From contig NZ_CP019605.1 in NCBI RefSeq assembly GCF_001997295.1, forward strand, positions 682,001 through 746,000: a stretch of 64,000 nucleotides of DNA. Direction: 5' to 3'. Below the pieces are notes generated by a model, which was not told the origin of the DNA, did not search any database, and saw only the letters and a program-made list of their open reading frames with translations. The DNA comes from Tessaracoccus flavus. GTDB taxonomy: Bacteria; Actinomycetota; Actinomycetes; Propionibacteriales; Propionibacteriaceae. Shown here one piece after another: positions 27,764 through 37,210 of this stretch (the stretch's first letter is position 1; each line of letters starts with the position of its first letter). Position numbers and translations under genes: made by a program.

Positions 27764-28369
27764 ATGAGTGAAACCCAACAGCGCCGGGGCTCCGGTGCCG
27801 GTGGTGAGCGTCGTGGCCGTGACGATCGTCGTGGCCAGGCTCCCAAGGAAGAAAGTAAGTACCTCGAGCGCGTGGTGACCATCAACCGCGTCGCCAAGGT
27901 CGTGCAGGGTGGTCGGCGCTTCAGCTTCACCGCTCTGGTCGTCGTCGGTGACGGCGAAGGCATGGTCGGTGTCGGTTACGGCAAGGCGAAGGAGGTGCCG
28001 GCCGCTATCGCCAAGGGTGTGGAAGAGGCCAAGAAGCACTTCTTCCGCGTGCCGCTGATCCAGCGCACGATCCCGCACCCGGTGCAGGGTGAGAAGGCGG
28101 CGGGCGTGGTTCTCCTGCGTCCCGCGTCGCCCGGTACCGGTGTCATCGCAGGTGGTTCGGCTCGCGCCGTTCTCGAGTGCGCAGGCGTGCACGACGTGCT
28201 CGCCAAGTCGCTCGGCTCCGCGAACGCGATCAACGTGGTGCACGCCACCGTCGACGCGCTCAAGCAGCTCGAAGAGCCTGCTGCCGTGGCGAAGCGTCGC
28301 GGTCTGCCGGTCGAGGACGTCGTCCCGTCGTTCCTCCTGCGCGCGCAGAAGGAAGAGGTGGCTAGCTGA
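27764..28369 (+). CDS. rpsE: 30S ribosomal protein S5
   Basis: 201 residues from ATG 27764, with AAAGGAAGG upstream. Core [40 protein letters not shown] and [17 protein letters not shown]. The 30-residue N-terminal part is Arg/Gly-rich ([18 protein letters not shown]). Its stop overlaps the rpmD start. Confidence 0.98.
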   Translation: MSETQQRRGSGAGGERRGRDDRRGQAPKEESKYLERVVTINRVAKVVQGGRRFSFTALVVVGDGEGMVGVGYGKAKEVPAAIAKGVEEAKKHFFRVPLIQRTIPHPVQGEKAAGVVLLRPASPGTGVIAGGSARAVLECAGVHDVLAKSLGSANAINVVHATVDALKQLEEPAAVAKRRGLPVEDVVPSFLLRAQKEEVAS

Positions 28370-28551
28370 TGGCTGACCTCAAGATCACCCAGGCAAAGTC
28401 TGGGGTGGGTGGCAAGCAGAACCAGAAGGACACGCTGCGCACTCTCGGTCTCAAGCGCATCGGCGCCTCGGTTGTCCGTCAGGACACCCCCGAGGTCCGT
28501 GGCATGATCCGTGCAGTGGCCCACCTCGTTACCGTGGAAGAGGTGAAGTGA
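28369..28551 (+). CDS. rpmD: 50S ribosomal protein L30
   Basis: 60 residues: [40 protein letters not shown]. It overlaps rpsE by one base. Confidence 0.97.
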   Translation: MADLKITQAKSGVGGKQNQKDTLRTLGLKRIGASVVRQDTPEVRGMIRAVAHLVTVEEVK

Positions 28552-28553
28552 CC

Positions 28554-28994
28554 ATGTCGCTGAAGCTGCATCATCTACGCCCCGCCCCCGGCGCCAAGAC
28601 GGCTAAGACCCGTGTTGGCCGTGGTGAGGGATCCAAGGGCAAGACCGCTGGTCGCGGTACGAAGGGAACCGGCGCTCGCAAGAACGTGCCGCAGAACTTC
28701 GAGGGTGGCCAGATGCCCATCCACATGCGCCTGCCGAAGCTGAAGGGGTTCAAGAACCCGTTCCGCGTCGAATACCAGGTCGTCAACGTCGGCCGTCTCG
28801 CCGAGCTTTTCCCGCAGGGTGGCTCTGTGTCGGTGGCTGACCTGGTCGACGCCGGTGCCGTGCGCTCCGGCTCGCTCGTCAAGGTGCTCGGCAACGGAGA
28901 CGTCGATGTCGCACTCGACGTCACCGCCGATGCCTTCTCGGGATCGGCCAAGGCGAAGATCGAAGGGGCCGGCGGCTCCGCGACCCTCGCCTGA
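28554..28994 (+). CDS. rplO: 50S ribosomal protein L15
   Basis: 146 residues from ATG 28554; the in-frame GTG at 28548 is too close to the GAGG site. [37 protein letters not shown] and [17 protein letters not shown] are typical. Last ribosomal gene before secY; a strong hairpin follows. Confidence 0.97.
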   Translation: MSLKLHHLRPAPGAKTAKTRVGRGEGSKGKTAGRGTKGTGARKNVPQNFEGGQMPIHMRLPKLKGFKNPFRVEYQVVNVGRLAELFPQGGSVSVADLVDAGAVRSGSLVKVLGNGDVDVALDVTADAFSGSAKAKIEGAGGSATLA

Positions 28995-29009
28995 GGTCAA
29001 ACTCGCTCC

Positions 29010-29043
29010 GACGGGGCGGACCGGTTCGCCGGTCCGCCCCGTC
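29010..29043 (+). terminator. terminator after rplO
   Basis: A perfect 15-bp stem, GACGGGGCGGACCGG (29010-29024) with its complement at 29029-29043, closed by a TTCG tetraloop. No T-run follows, as is common in high-GC genomes. It separates the spc operon from secY. Confidence 0.8.
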
Positions 29044-29099
29044 GCTGCATCTGCGCCGAGGTGTCAAGGCCAAACACTCAGGCAGCGGGTCGGTTAGTT

Positions 29100-29127
29100 T
29101 TGGCCCACGCCGCCCCCTTGATAGGGT
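29100..29127 (+). promoter_or_regulatory. secY promoter
   Basis: TTGGCC (29100-29105), 16-base spacer, TAGGGT (29122-29127), 60 nt before the secY start. A small hairpin CCGTGC-TCA-GCACGG (about 29138-29152) lies in the leader. Confidence 0.5.
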
Positions 29128-29187
29128 TGGCTGGTTGCCGTGCTCAGCACGGTGTTTTCCTGTACTTATCGTCGAAAGTAGGGTCGG

Positions 29188-30504
29188 ATGCTCTCCGCCT
29201 TCGCTAACGCGTTGAAGACGCCGGACCTTCGGAAGAAGATCCTCTTCACGCTGGGCATTATTGTCATCTTCCGCTTGGGTTCGACGATTCCGTCGCCGAA
29301 CGTCAACATTGCCCGGATCGACGAGTGCCTTGCGCTGGCGACGGCTGGCGAGAGCGCCGGCATCTACAACATGGTCAACCTGTTCTCAGGTGGAGCACTG
29401 CTCCAGCTGACCATCTTCGCGCTGGGCATCATGCCGTACATCACCGCGTCGATCATTCTCCAGCTGCTCACCGTGGTCATCCCGCGGTTGGAGGCGCTGA
29501 AGAAGGAGGGGGCCTCCGGCACCGCCAAGATCACGGAGTACACCCGTTATCTGACCCTGGTGTTGGCCGTCCTCAACGCGACGGCGTTCGTCACGCTCGC
29601 GCGCACCGGGCAGCTGTTCCCCGGCTGTGACGGCATCCTCTACACCAACGAGCTGTTCCCGCTCATCACCATGGTGCTGGTCATGACCGCCGGCACCGGC
29701 ATCATCATGTGGATGGGTGAGCTGATCACCGAACGCGGAGTCGGCAACGGCATGTCGATCATGATCTTCACGCAGATCGCCGCCTCGTTCCCCGCTGGTC
29801 TCTGGGCCATCAAGCAGAGCCACCCCGGCGCCGTCGGCTGGTTCCTCTTCTTCCTCGTCATCGGGATCGGCCTCGTGGTCATGCTGGGCATCATCTGGGT
29901 GGAACAGGGGCAGCGGCGCATCCCCGTCCAGTACGCCAAGCGCATGGTCGGTCGTCGTCTGGTGGGTGGATCCACCACGTACATCCCCCTCAAGGTCAAC
30001 CAGTCGGGCGTCATCCCGGTCATCTTCGCCACGTCGATCCTCTACCTGCCCGTGCTGTGGGCCACCTTCCGGCCCGAGGGTGCGGTGTCCGTCTGGATCC
30101 AGCAGAACTTCGCAGGCCAGGGGATGCTGTCGAGCTTCTGGTACAACCTCGTGCAGTTCGTCCTCATCATCGCGTTTTGCTACTTCTACGTGTCGATCAC
30201 CTTCAACCCTGAAGAAGTCTCCGACAACATGAAGAAGTACGGCGGCTTCATCCCGGGTATTCGTGCGGGCAAGCCCACTGAGCGCTACCTCGCCTACGTG
30301 CTGTCGCGGTTGACTGCGCCCGGTTCGCTCTACCTGGCGACCATCGCACTCATCCCGACGATCGCGTTCATGGCGGTCGGTGCCAACCAGAACTTCCCGT
30401 TCGGCGGCACCTCGATCCTCATCATCGTGGGCGTCGGTCTTGACACGGTCAAGAAGATCGAGAGCCAGTTGCAGCAGCGCAACTACGAGGGCTTCCTGCG
30501 GTGA
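29188..30504 (+). CDS. secY: protein translocase subunit SecY
   Basis: 438 residues with ten hydrophobic segments. [68 protein letters not shown] and the cytosolic loop [17 protein letters not shown] are SecY signatures. It forms the channel for Sec-dependent export. adk begins inside its last codons (30501). Confidence 0.98.
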   Translation: MLSAFANALKTPDLRKKILFTLGIIVIFRLGSTIPSPNVNIARIDECLALATAGESAGIYNMVNLFSGGALLQLTIFALGIMPYITASIILQLLTVVIPRLEALKKEGASGTAKITEYTRYLTLVLAVLNATAFVTLARTGQLFPGCDGILYTNELFPLITMVLVMTAGTGIIMWMGELITERGVGNGMSIMIFTQIAASFPAGLWAIKQSHPGAVGWFLFFLVIGIGLVVMLGIIWVEQGQRRIPVQYAKRMVGRRLVGGSTTYIPLKVNQSGVIPVIFATSILYLPVLWATFRPEGAVSVWIQQNFAGQGMLSSFWYNLVQFVLIIAFCYFYVSITFNPEEVSDNMKKYGGFIPGIRAGKPTERYLAYVLSRLTAPGSLYLATIALIPTIAFMAVGANQNFPFGGTSILIIVGVGLDTVKKIESQLQQRNYEGFLR

Positions 30505-31078
30505 GGCTACTCATCATGGGGGCTCCGGGTGCCGGCAAGGGCACCCAGGCCACAGCTCTGGCTGAACGCTACGGCGTGCCCGCGATCTCGACGGGAGACA
30601 TCTTCCGGCACCACATCCGCAACCAGACGCCCCTGGGCATCAAGGTCAAGGCCCTCATCGACGCCGGCGAGTACGTTCCAGACGACGTCACCGAGGAGAT
30701 CGTCGCCTCCCGCTTGGCGGAGGACGACTGCGCCGGGGGATTCCTCCTGGATGGGTTCCCCGAACGATGCATCAGGTGCACTTCCTCGATCGCTACCTCG
30801 CCGATCGCGGACAGTCGCTCGACGCGGTGGTGTCGCTCCATGTTGAGCCCGACGCCCTCGTCGAACGCCTCCTGACGCGTGCGGCCCTCGAAGGTCGCGC
30901 CGACGACAACGCCGACACCATTCGACGGCGGATGGAGGTCTACGCGGGCCAGACCGCGCCGCTCATCTTCCACTACGAGAGCAAGGGCCTGCTCGTCGAC
31001 GTCGAAGGCACCGGGTCCGTCGAGGACGTGCGCGAGCGGATGTTCGACATGGTCGACGCACACGTGCGCGAGCGGTGA
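30501..31078 (+). CDS. adk: adenylate kinase, frameshifted as assembled
   Basis: Adk catalyses ATP + AMP to 2 ADP. The N-terminal part has the P-loop [11 protein letters not shown] and [12 protein letters not shown], then GFLLDGFPE. At this point the frame breaks in a run of four C (30758-30761). One more C gives [20 protein letters not shown] and joins the second part with [31 protein letters not shown]. The corrected length is about 192 residues, the usual short-LID form. adk is essential, so a missing base in the assembly is far more likely than a true mutation. Confidence 0.9.
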
Positions 31079-31893
31079 ATATCGAGGTCAAGACGCCGGA
31101 TCAGCTGCGTCTCATGCGCCGCGCGGGCCTCGTCGTCGCGGAGGGGCTGGCCGCGATGACCGCCGCGGCGGCACCAGGGATCACGACTGCAGAGTTGGAC
31201 GCCATCGGCCGGGATGTGCTCGCCGGCCACGGCGCGGACTCATCCTTCCTCAACTACGGTGCCGACTACGGCACGGGCTTTCCGGGGGTGGCGTGCATCT
31301 CCGTCAATGACGAGTTGGTCCACGGCATTCCGGGCGAGCGGGTGCTCGCCGAGGGGGACATCGTCAGCATCGATTTCGGCGCAATCGTCGAGGGATGGCA
31401 CGGGGACGCTGCGCGTACCGTCGCCGTGGGTCGGATCTCCGACGAGGACTCGCGCCTCATCGACGCCACGCGCGAAGCGATGTGGGCGGGGGCGCGTGCC
31501 ATGCGTGACGGCGGCAGGGTCGGCGACGTGTCACGCGCGATAGAAACGTACGTGAAGAGGCTGCCCGAGCGCTACGGCACGCTGCGGGAGTACACCGGGC
31601 ACGGCATCGGCTCCGAGATGCACATGGAACCGGACGTGCCGAACTGGTACCGCATGCGCCCCACCCCCCGGCTGAGCGTCGGGATGGCCTTGGCGATCGA
31701 GCCCATGCTCACCACCGGAAGCAACCAAACCCTCGAACTCGACGACGAGTGGACCGTGGTCAGCCGTGACGGCTCCCGCGGATCGCACTGGGAGAACACG
31801 GTCGCGATCACGGAGCGCGGCCTGTGGGTGCTCACGGAACCCGATGGGGGAGAGGAACGCCTGGGCGACCTCTTCGGGCCGCTCGGCGACTGA
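31075..31893 (+). CDS. map: methionine aminopeptidase, type I
   Basis: 272 residues from GTG 31075, overlapping the adk stop by 4 bases. Metal ligands are visible in IVSIDFGAIVEGWHGDAARTV (two Asp), GHGIGSEMHMEP (His), IEPMLTTG (Glu) and WTVVSRDGSRGSHWENTVAI (Glu). It removes N-terminal Met from new proteins. The secY-adk-map order is classical. Confidence 0.96.
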   Translation: MNIEVKTPDQLRLMRRAGLVVAEGLAAMTAAAAPGITTAELDAIGRDVLAGHGADSSFLNYGADYGTGFPGVACISVNDELVHGIPGERVLAEGDIVSIDFGAIVEGWHGDAARTVAVGRISDEDSRLIDATREAMWAGARAMRDGGRVGDVSRAIETYVKRLPERYGTLREYTGHGIGSEMHMEPDVPNWYRMRPTPRLSVGMALAIEPMLTTGSNQTLELDDEWTVVSRDGSRGSHWENTVAITERGLWVLTEPDGGEERLGDLFGPLGD

Positions 31894-31936
31894 GCTTTCA
31901 GGCGATGAAACCGGGGTCGCACGTATGATGTGACCC

Positions 31937-32299
31937 ATGGCGCTACCTCCCTCCTCGAAGTACCTGCAGCGGGCGAACGACCCGGTCGATGAGGTTGAGC
32001 GCGACTCCCTCAACAGGCGGCTCAACGCCGCTTTCGCGGACGGTCGGATCACGCACGACGACTATGCCGCAGCGATGGACACCGTCTATGGGGCACGCGT
32101 CCTCGGCGACCTGGTGCCGGTCATCGAGCGGCTCCCGGCCGCAGCGGTGGACGTGCCCGCGATCGTTCAGCAGGGAGGGCCCCCTGCAGGGCGGGTGGCC
32201 GAGTCCCGCAATCTCGTGCCGGTGGCGATCGGAGTGGGACTCGTCGGAATCTCACTGCTGACGATCCTGCTGCTGATCCTGGCGGTGGTCATCCTGTGA
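31937..32299 (+). CDS. DUF1707 (SHOCT-like) single-pass membrane protein
   Basis: 120 residues. The DUF1707 domain has DSLNRRLNAAFADGRITHDDYAAAMDTVYGARVLGDL, followed by a linker and one C-terminal hydrophobic helix (VAIGVGLVGISLLTILLLILAVVIL). Function unknown for the family; many are small membrane-linked proteins. TATGAT at about 31924-31929 is a possible -10, giving a very short leader. Confidence 0.8.
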   Translation: MALPPSSKYLQRANDPVDEVERDSLNRRLNAAFADGRITHDDYAAAMDTVYGARVLGDLVPVIERLPAAAVDVPAIVQQGGPPAGRVAESRNLVPVAIGVGLVGISLLTILLLILAVVIL

Positions 32300-32426
32300 C
32301 CGGCGCACGTGTCCCAGGGGGCAGCTGATCGCCGAACTCCCCCGCAGGGCAGCAGGTTCGCCGCAGGGCAGTGCGGCGAGCCCCAGACGTGCCCTTGATC
32401 CGGCCTCTCAACGCGGACGATCCGTC

Positions 32427-33305
32427 ATGTCGCCCGGGATGCGGCTGGGGGCCGCGGTATTGGGCGTGACGGTCGCGGCCGCGCTCGTCGTCGTTGCCGC
32501 GCAGTTGCTCCGGCCACCGATCGCAGCGGACCGAACCTCGGCAGCCCCGAGCCCCACTGCGACGGCGGACCCCGCTGCGGGCGCGCTGCAGTGGCAGCTC
32601 CCCGAGCAGGAATGGCCGGCGCTACCCGCAGCGGACCCCCAGTCGCCGCTGTACGAGGCTCAGGCCACGGCATTGGATGCGGTGGAACCCGCGGCCCTCG
32701 TCGGTTGTCCCGAGCCGGGCGTCGTGGCTGACGAGGCCGCGTGGCGTAGCGCCGTGACAGCGCAGTGGGAATGTCTGCACCTGGCCTGGACGCCGCACCT
32801 CGTGAGTCTCGGCTGGTCCACGGAACCCCCCGAACTTCACTTCTTCGATGGGCTCGGAACCGCCAGCGAATGCGGCTATCTTGAGGCTCCTGCCTTCTAC
32901 TGCTCCACGGGCGGGGGATCGGCTCATTTCGGCTCGCGCCACCTGAGAATGGCGGGGGAGTGGGACCTGTCCATCAACGAGATGGTCAATCACGAGTACG
33001 GGCACCACCTGCAGAAGCTGGCCGGCATCACGGACGTGAAGATGGGGCTGAAGTCCTCCGATGAGGTGGAGCGCCGCGTTGAGTTGCAGGCGACCTGCTG
33101 GTCCGGCGCCATGACCTATCGCAACGAGTCCGTGGGTTTCGACGCCGCGGACTTCGCGTCGTGGACCGCTCGCCTGGAGACGATGCTGGTCGACGGGGTC
33201 CACGGAAGCCGCGACTCGCTGCGGTACTGGGGGATGAGGGGGCTCTACGCCGAGACCATGGGCGACTGCAACACGTGGGTGGTCGCCGCTCAGGCGGTGG
33301 CGTGA
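32427..33305 (+). CDS. secreted or membrane-anchored neutral zinc metallopeptidase
   Basis: 292 residues. N-terminal hydrophobic segment (GAAVLGVTVAAALVVVAAQLL) followed by a Ser/Thr/Pro/Ala linker, so it is exported or signal-anchored. The catalytic motif is HEYGHH (His189, Glu190, His193), with VELQATCWSGAMTY downstream giving the third-ligand region, as in the PF04228 neutral zinc peptidases. Cys pairs flank the core. The short region before it (32343-32375) has a direct repeat CCGCAGGGCAG twice and nothing else. Confidence 0.8.
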   Translation: MSPGMRLGAAVLGVTVAAALVVVAAQLLRPPIAADRTSAAPSPTATADPAAGALQWQLPEQEWPALPAADPQSPLYEAQATALDAVEPAALVGCPEPGVVADEAAWRSAVTAQWECLHLAWTPHLVSLGWSTEPPELHFFDGLGTASECGYLEAPAFYCSTGGGSAHFGSRHLRMAGEWDLSINEMVNHEYGHHLQKLAGITDVKMGLKSSDEVERRVELQATCWSGAMTYRNESVGFDAADFASWTARLETMLVDGVHGSRDSLRYWGMRGLYAETMGDCNTWVVAAQAVA

Positions 33306-33318
33306 CGGCGCCGGCCCG

Positions 33319-33831
33319 TCAGATGAGGCGGCCCAGCCAATCCACGATCGTGCTCGCGATCAGCTCGTGATCCTTCCTGAGTGAATGGTCCCCCTCCACG
33401 AGCAACACCTCCCGGGTATCCGAATCCGGGGTCCGGCCGAATGCGTCGCTTCGGCCCTGGATGACCAGCACCGGCAGGTCGCCAGGCGCTTCCACATCCT
33501 CCAGCCGAGACTTCTCCGGCTTGCCGGGCGGGTGCAGGGGGAAGGCGAGGCACAGAACTCCGCTGCTCCCCAGCGGTCGGGCGGCGCGGCAGGCGATCCG
33601 ACTGCCGTAGGAGCGGCCCCCGAGCACGAGCGGCAGAGCCCTGGGGCGGACCTGTTCTACGACCGAGGCGAGGACCTCCCCGTCGACCCGCCCCCGCGGT
33701 GGCGTCCTGCGTCCGGCGAGCCGGTACGGCGGCTCCACCAGGATCGTTGTGACGCCAGCGGCCTGGGCGGCCCGTGCCGCCACGTGCAGGTCGGGGGCCT
33801 CGACCGATCCGCTCGCGCCCGGTAGGAGCAC
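33319..33831 (-). CDS. alpha/beta hydrolase (dienelactone hydrolase/KANL3-Tex30-like), N-terminus uncertain
   Basis: 170 residues from GTG 33831. LVLLPGASGSVE is the oxyanion region, LVLGGRSYGSRIACRAA holds the nucleophile (G-x-S-x-G with Ser), VLVIQGRSDAFG the Asp, and LLVEGDHSLR the His. The same frame continues upstream as DTPHGPARLHRFDAEEPRAL, which matches the expected first strand of this family, but meets TGA near 33900 without any start codon. The annotated start therefore truncates the fold; a small sequence error is suspected. It follows iolG on the same strand but no inositol role is evident. Confidence 0.65.
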   Translation of the reverse strand: MLLPGASGSVEAPDLHVAARAAQAAGVTTILVEPPYRLAGRRTPPRGRVDGEVLASVVEQVRPRALPLVLGGRSYGSRIACRAARPLGSSGVLCLAFPLHPPGKPEKSRLEDVEAPGDLPVLVIQGRSDAFGRTPDSDTREVLLVEGDHSLRKDHELIASTIVDWLGRLI

Positions 33832-33910
33832 GAGCAGGGCCCGCGGCTCCTCCGCATCGAAGCGGTGGAGGCGGGCGGGCCCGTGCGGTGTGTCGCCTCA
33901 GCGTAGGTGG

Positions 33911-34899
33911 TCAGAGGGTGACGGTGGCTCCAGTCCGAGCGGACTCGGCGGCCGCCTCGGCGATGACGAGAGCTGCGACGCCGTCGGCGACCGTGGGGGA
34001 GACTGGCGTGCCGTTGTTGATCGCGTCGATGAAAGCGGTCAACTCGTTCCGGTAGGCCGCGGCGTACCGCGTCAGGAAGAAGTTGAGGTACGGCTCCTGG
34101 GCTGCGGCGGCACTCGTCGAGAACACGGTGAGCGACGTCTCGGTCTGGTTCTCCATCCGCAGCGATCCCTCGGAGCCGTGCAGCTCGATGCGCTGGTCGT
34201 ACCCTGTGGCGCACTTCCGGTTGAACGTCACCGTCGTGATGGCGCCGTCCTTGCCTCGCAGGACCACGACACCGGCGCTGTAGTCGCCGGCCTCGGTGAC
34301 CTCAGGGAGTAGCTCCTGGCCGAAGGCGGTGACCGACTCGATCTCACCCATGTAGAAGCGGCCCAGATCGAAATCGTGGATCGTCATGTCCTTGAAGATG
34401 CCACCGGACTGCGCGATGTAGGAGGCAGGCGGCGGGCCGGGGTCGCGGGAGATGATGTTGACCTGGTTCAGCTCGCCGATCGACCCCTCCTCCAGCAGTC
34501 GCTTGGCCTTCGCCATCGAGGGGTCGAACCGGCGCTGGAACCCGATCATGATCGGGGATGGTCGAACTGCGCGAGATCGGCCTCCAGCTTCCGGCCCTCC
34601 TCGACGGAGATGGCCACCGGCTTCTCGCAGAGCACGGCCTTGCCGGCGCGGGCGGCGGCGAGGAGGTGCTCGGCGTGGAACGTCGAGGGCGACCCGATGA
34701 CAACGGCGTCCACCTCGGGGTCGGCGAAGACCTCCGAAGCGTCCTTGCAGCTGCGGGCTCCGTAGCTGGCCGCAAGGTCCTCGGCGGCGGTCCCGATGGG
34801 ATCGCAGACGAGGACGAGCGTTGCCTGGGGGTGAGACGCGATGGCCTCAGAGTGCACGCGGCCGATGCGGCCGGCGCCGATGACTGCAACTCGCAGCAT
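33911..34899 (-). CDS. iolG: inositol 2-dehydrogenase, frameshifted as assembled
   Basis: Start ATG 34899 with AGGAGAA upstream. LRVAVIGAGRIGRVHSEAIA is the NAD-binding motif, VLCEKPVAIS the conserved Glu-Lys-Pro motif. The frame stops near 34546 after FDHPRS and resumes as MIGFQRRFDPSMAKAKRLLE. Adding one C to the four-C run (plus strand 34554-34557) gives FDHPPIMIGFQRRFDPSM and a 329-residue protein of normal length. DLGRFYMGEIESV and YAAAYRNELTAFIDAINNG complete it. It oxidises myo-inositol to 2-keto-myo-inositol, the first step of the pathway. It lies 19 bp after the transaldolase. Confidence 0.88.
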
Positions 34900-34918
34900 G
34901 GGAAACGATTCTCCTGGC

Positions 34919-35995
34919 TCAGGGGGCGGGGACGAGGACGTCACGGACGAGCGCGTCGAGATCGGCGTCGGCCTGGAGGAACTGGCGCAGCGTCTTCCGC
35001 GTGGGCCCGAACTCCTCGAACTCTTCGAGCGTCATGCCGTCGACGTCGTAGGCGCGGCGGAAGTCCTCGATCTTCATCAGCTCGTCCAGGTACTCCTGAC
35101 GGACAGGCTCCTCGATGCGTGAGGTCGGCTCGTAGTCGGAGCCGTTGATGATCTGCTGCCACTTGAACGGGGGAGACACGACGAGGTCGCCGCCCACGAG
35201 TTCAGACCAGTGGTGCACGTTGCGGAAGGCCGCCGACAGCACGCGGGCCCGGAAGCCGCGCTCCTTGAAGATCTGATAGGCCTTCTTCATGCAGGCGACG
35301 CCTGCCCACTCGAGTGCAGACGGGTCGATGAAGAGCTTGTCGCGCGCGACCACATGCTTCAGCCAGTCGTCGAGACGGCCCACCATGATGGTCACGACGG
35401 GGCCCATCTCCGAGACGTCGTGGCCCTCAGCCTCGCGCTTCTGCAGACCACGTTCGATGGCCTCGGCGGCACGTACCGCCTGCGGAACGCTGAAGGAGAC
35501 GGTGACGTTGATGCTGACTCCGCGGGAGGTCGCGTCTTCGATGGCTTCCAGTCCGGTCTTGGTGGCGGGGATCTTCACCACGATGTTCTCAGCGAGCTGG
35601 TGGAACTCTTCTGCCTGGTCGGCGAGCGCCTTGGCGTCGCGATGGAGGCGGGGATCCGTCTGCACGGAGAGTCGACCGTTGCGGCCCTTGTGCTCGTCGT
35701 AGATGGGCTTGAGGATTTCGGCTGCCTCGATGGACATGTCCTTGACTGCCTGCCAACCGATCTCGGACTCGCCCCACGTCGGGTTCGCGTCCGCGATCGC
35801 CTTGATGCGTGGCTTCCACACGTCGAGGTGCTGCGAAATGGTGGTGTAGGCGATCACCGGGTTGCAGGTGGCCCCAACGCCGCCGAAGGAGATCGACTGC
35901 TTGAGCTCTTCGAGGTCGGAAGAGTCGTTCCACAGCGCGGTGGGTGTGTTGCGGGCAGCCTCGAGCAACGGCCCTGGGGTGTACTGGTCGGTCAT
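34919..35995 (-). CDS. transaldolase family protein
   Basis: 358 residues from ATG 35995, which has AGGAG at 8-nt spacing (the ATG at 36001 is too close). TIM-barrel transaldolase with FGGVGATCNPVIAYTTI, the Schiff-base lysine in IVVKIPATKTGLEAIE and INVTVSFSVPQAVRAAEA. The C-terminal DGMTLEEFEEFGPTRKTLRQF is unlike the central-metabolism enzyme, suggesting a specialised aldolase. As first gene of the iolG operon it may act on an inositol breakdown product in place of an IolJ aldolase (inference). Confidence 0.8.
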   Translation of the reverse strand: MTDQYTPGPLLEAARNTPTALWNDSSDLEELKQSISFGGVGATCNPVIAYTTISQHLDVWKPRIKAIADANPTWGESEIGWQAVKDMSIEAAEILKPIYDEHKGRNGRLSVQTDPRLHRDAKALADQAEEFHQLAENIVVKIPATKTGLEAIEDATSRGVSINVTVSFSVPQAVRAAEAIERGLQKREAEGHDVSEMGPVVTIMVGRLDDWLKHVVARDKLFIDPSALEWAGVACMKKAYQIFKERGFRARVLSAAFRNVHHWSELVGGDLVVSPPFKWQQIINGSDYEPTSRIEEPVRQEYLDELMKIEDFRRAYDVDGMTLEEFEEFGPTRKTLRQFLQADADLDALVRDVLVPAP

Positions 35996-36081
35996 GTTCA
36001 TCGCTCCTGCGTGACTCGTGCGGCCGGCTGCGATGCCGGAGGTCTTGCGTGGTCACTAGTTAATCCCCGGTCGCGGCCCTA

Positions 36082-36103
36082 TGTCAAGCCATTGTACATA
36101 CAA
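36082..36103 (-). promoter_or_regulatory. promoter of the transaldolase-iolG operon with inositol-type operator
   Basis: On the minus strand TTGACA (36087-36082) is followed 18 nt later by TTAACT. The dyad TTGT-ACAT-ACAA (36092-36103) adjoins it, and a weaker partner ATGT-CAAG-CCAT (36081-36092) overlaps the -35. The same dyad recurs at the other inositol promoters in the window. Confidence 0.55.
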
Positions 36104-36214
36104 AAGGGCGCGCTCGGCGGCGGGGGCGCCGGCTCGAGGCGATGCGGCTTCCCGCTCCTTGTTGTCGCGACGCCTCTCGTGGCGTGCTCGCCGCGGCCTG
36201 CCCGTGGCTCCCGA

Positions 36215-36259
36215 TTGTGTGGACAAAAGTTTGACCCGGACGAGAGGCTGAGGCAGACT
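36215..36259 (+). promoter_or_regulatory. iolB-iolD promoter with operator
   Basis: The dyad TTGT-GTGG-ACAA (36215-36226) lies directly before TTGACC (36231-36236), a 17-base spacer and CAGACT (36254-36259), about 60 nt before iolB. Confidence 0.5.
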
Positions 36260-36317
36260 GGGGGTGAAGAAGCAGCGGCCGGTCCGCTTCGGCAGCGAGG
36301 CCGACAGGAAGGCGAAG

Positions 36318-37205
36318 ATGAGCGACAACGACAAGTACGTGATCCGGGCGGGAAGCACGGCCAACGGGCAGTACGAGACAGATGTCAGCGCGCAGCGCGC
36401 CGGCTGGGAATGGTGCTCCATCCGCGTGCTGGCTCTTTCCGCCGGCGGTGCCGAGGCGCTCGACTCCGGCGAGCAGGAACTGCTCGTGCTGCCGTTGCAG
36501 GGTGGGTGCGTCGTCGAGATCGACGGTCGGGAGTACGAGCTCGCAGGACGGACCGAGGTGTGGACCTCCATCACCGACTACCTCTACGTACCTCGCCACA
36601 CCGCGTTCACCATCAGGAGCGCCGATGGTGGTCGGTTCGCCCTTCCCGGCTCCAAGGCCACCCAGGATCTGCCCGTCCGGTACTGCCCGGCGTCCGAGGT
36701 GCTGACGGGGCTTCGGGGCGCCGGCAACTGCTCCCGCCAGGTCAACAACTACGCCCTCGGTAACGATGTGGAGACGTCCCACCTGCTCGTGTGCGAGGTG
36801 CTGACCCCGGGCGGCAACTGGTCCAGCTACCCGCCTCACAAGCATGACGAGCACACCGACGTTGAGCGGGTCCTTGAGGAGATCTACTACTACGAAGTAC
36901 GTCCCGCGGCCAACGGCACCACCGGCATGGCCCTCCAGCGGATCTACCCGTCCCCGGCCGGCGAGATCGACGTGTGCGCGGAGGTGCATTCCCGCGACGT
37001 GGTCATCATGCCGTTCGGGTACCACGGCCCGTCGGTGGCTGCTCCCGGCTACGACCTGTACTACCTCAATGTCATGGCGGGCCCTGCCGAGGGCGCAGCG
37101 TGGCTGATGACAGACGATCCGCACTACACCTGGCTGCGCCAGGAGTGGGAGACCGACGAGGTCGATCCGCGGCTCCCGATGACCCCCCTCAACACCCAGG
37201 AGTGA
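36318..37205 (+). CDS. iolB: 5-deoxy-glucuronate isomerase
   Basis: 295 residues from ATG 36318 (AGGAAGG upstream; the GTG at 36264 lacks a site). KduI/IolB cupin with NWSSYPPHKHDEHTDVERVLEEIYYYEV, the metal-binding His/Glu motif, and FGYHGPSVAAPGYDLYYLNVMAG near the end. It isomerises 5-deoxyglucuronate to 2-deoxy-5-keto-gluconate. Five bases separate it from iolD. Confidence 0.95.
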   Translation: MSDNDKYVIRAGSTANGQYETDVSAQRAGWEWCSIRVLALSAGGAEALDSGEQELLVLPLQGGCVVEIDGREYELAGRTEVWTSITDYLYVPRHTAFTIRSADGGRFALPGSKATQDLPVRYCPASEVLTGLRGAGNCSRQVNNYALGNDVETSHLLVCEVLTPGGNWSSYPPHKHDEHTDVERVLEEIYYYEVRPAANGTTGMALQRIYPSPAGEIDVCAEVHSRDVVIMPFGYHGPSVAAPGYDLYYLNVMAGPAEGAAWLMTDDPHYTWLRQEWETDEVDPRLPMTPLNTQE

Positions 37206-37210
37206 AACCA

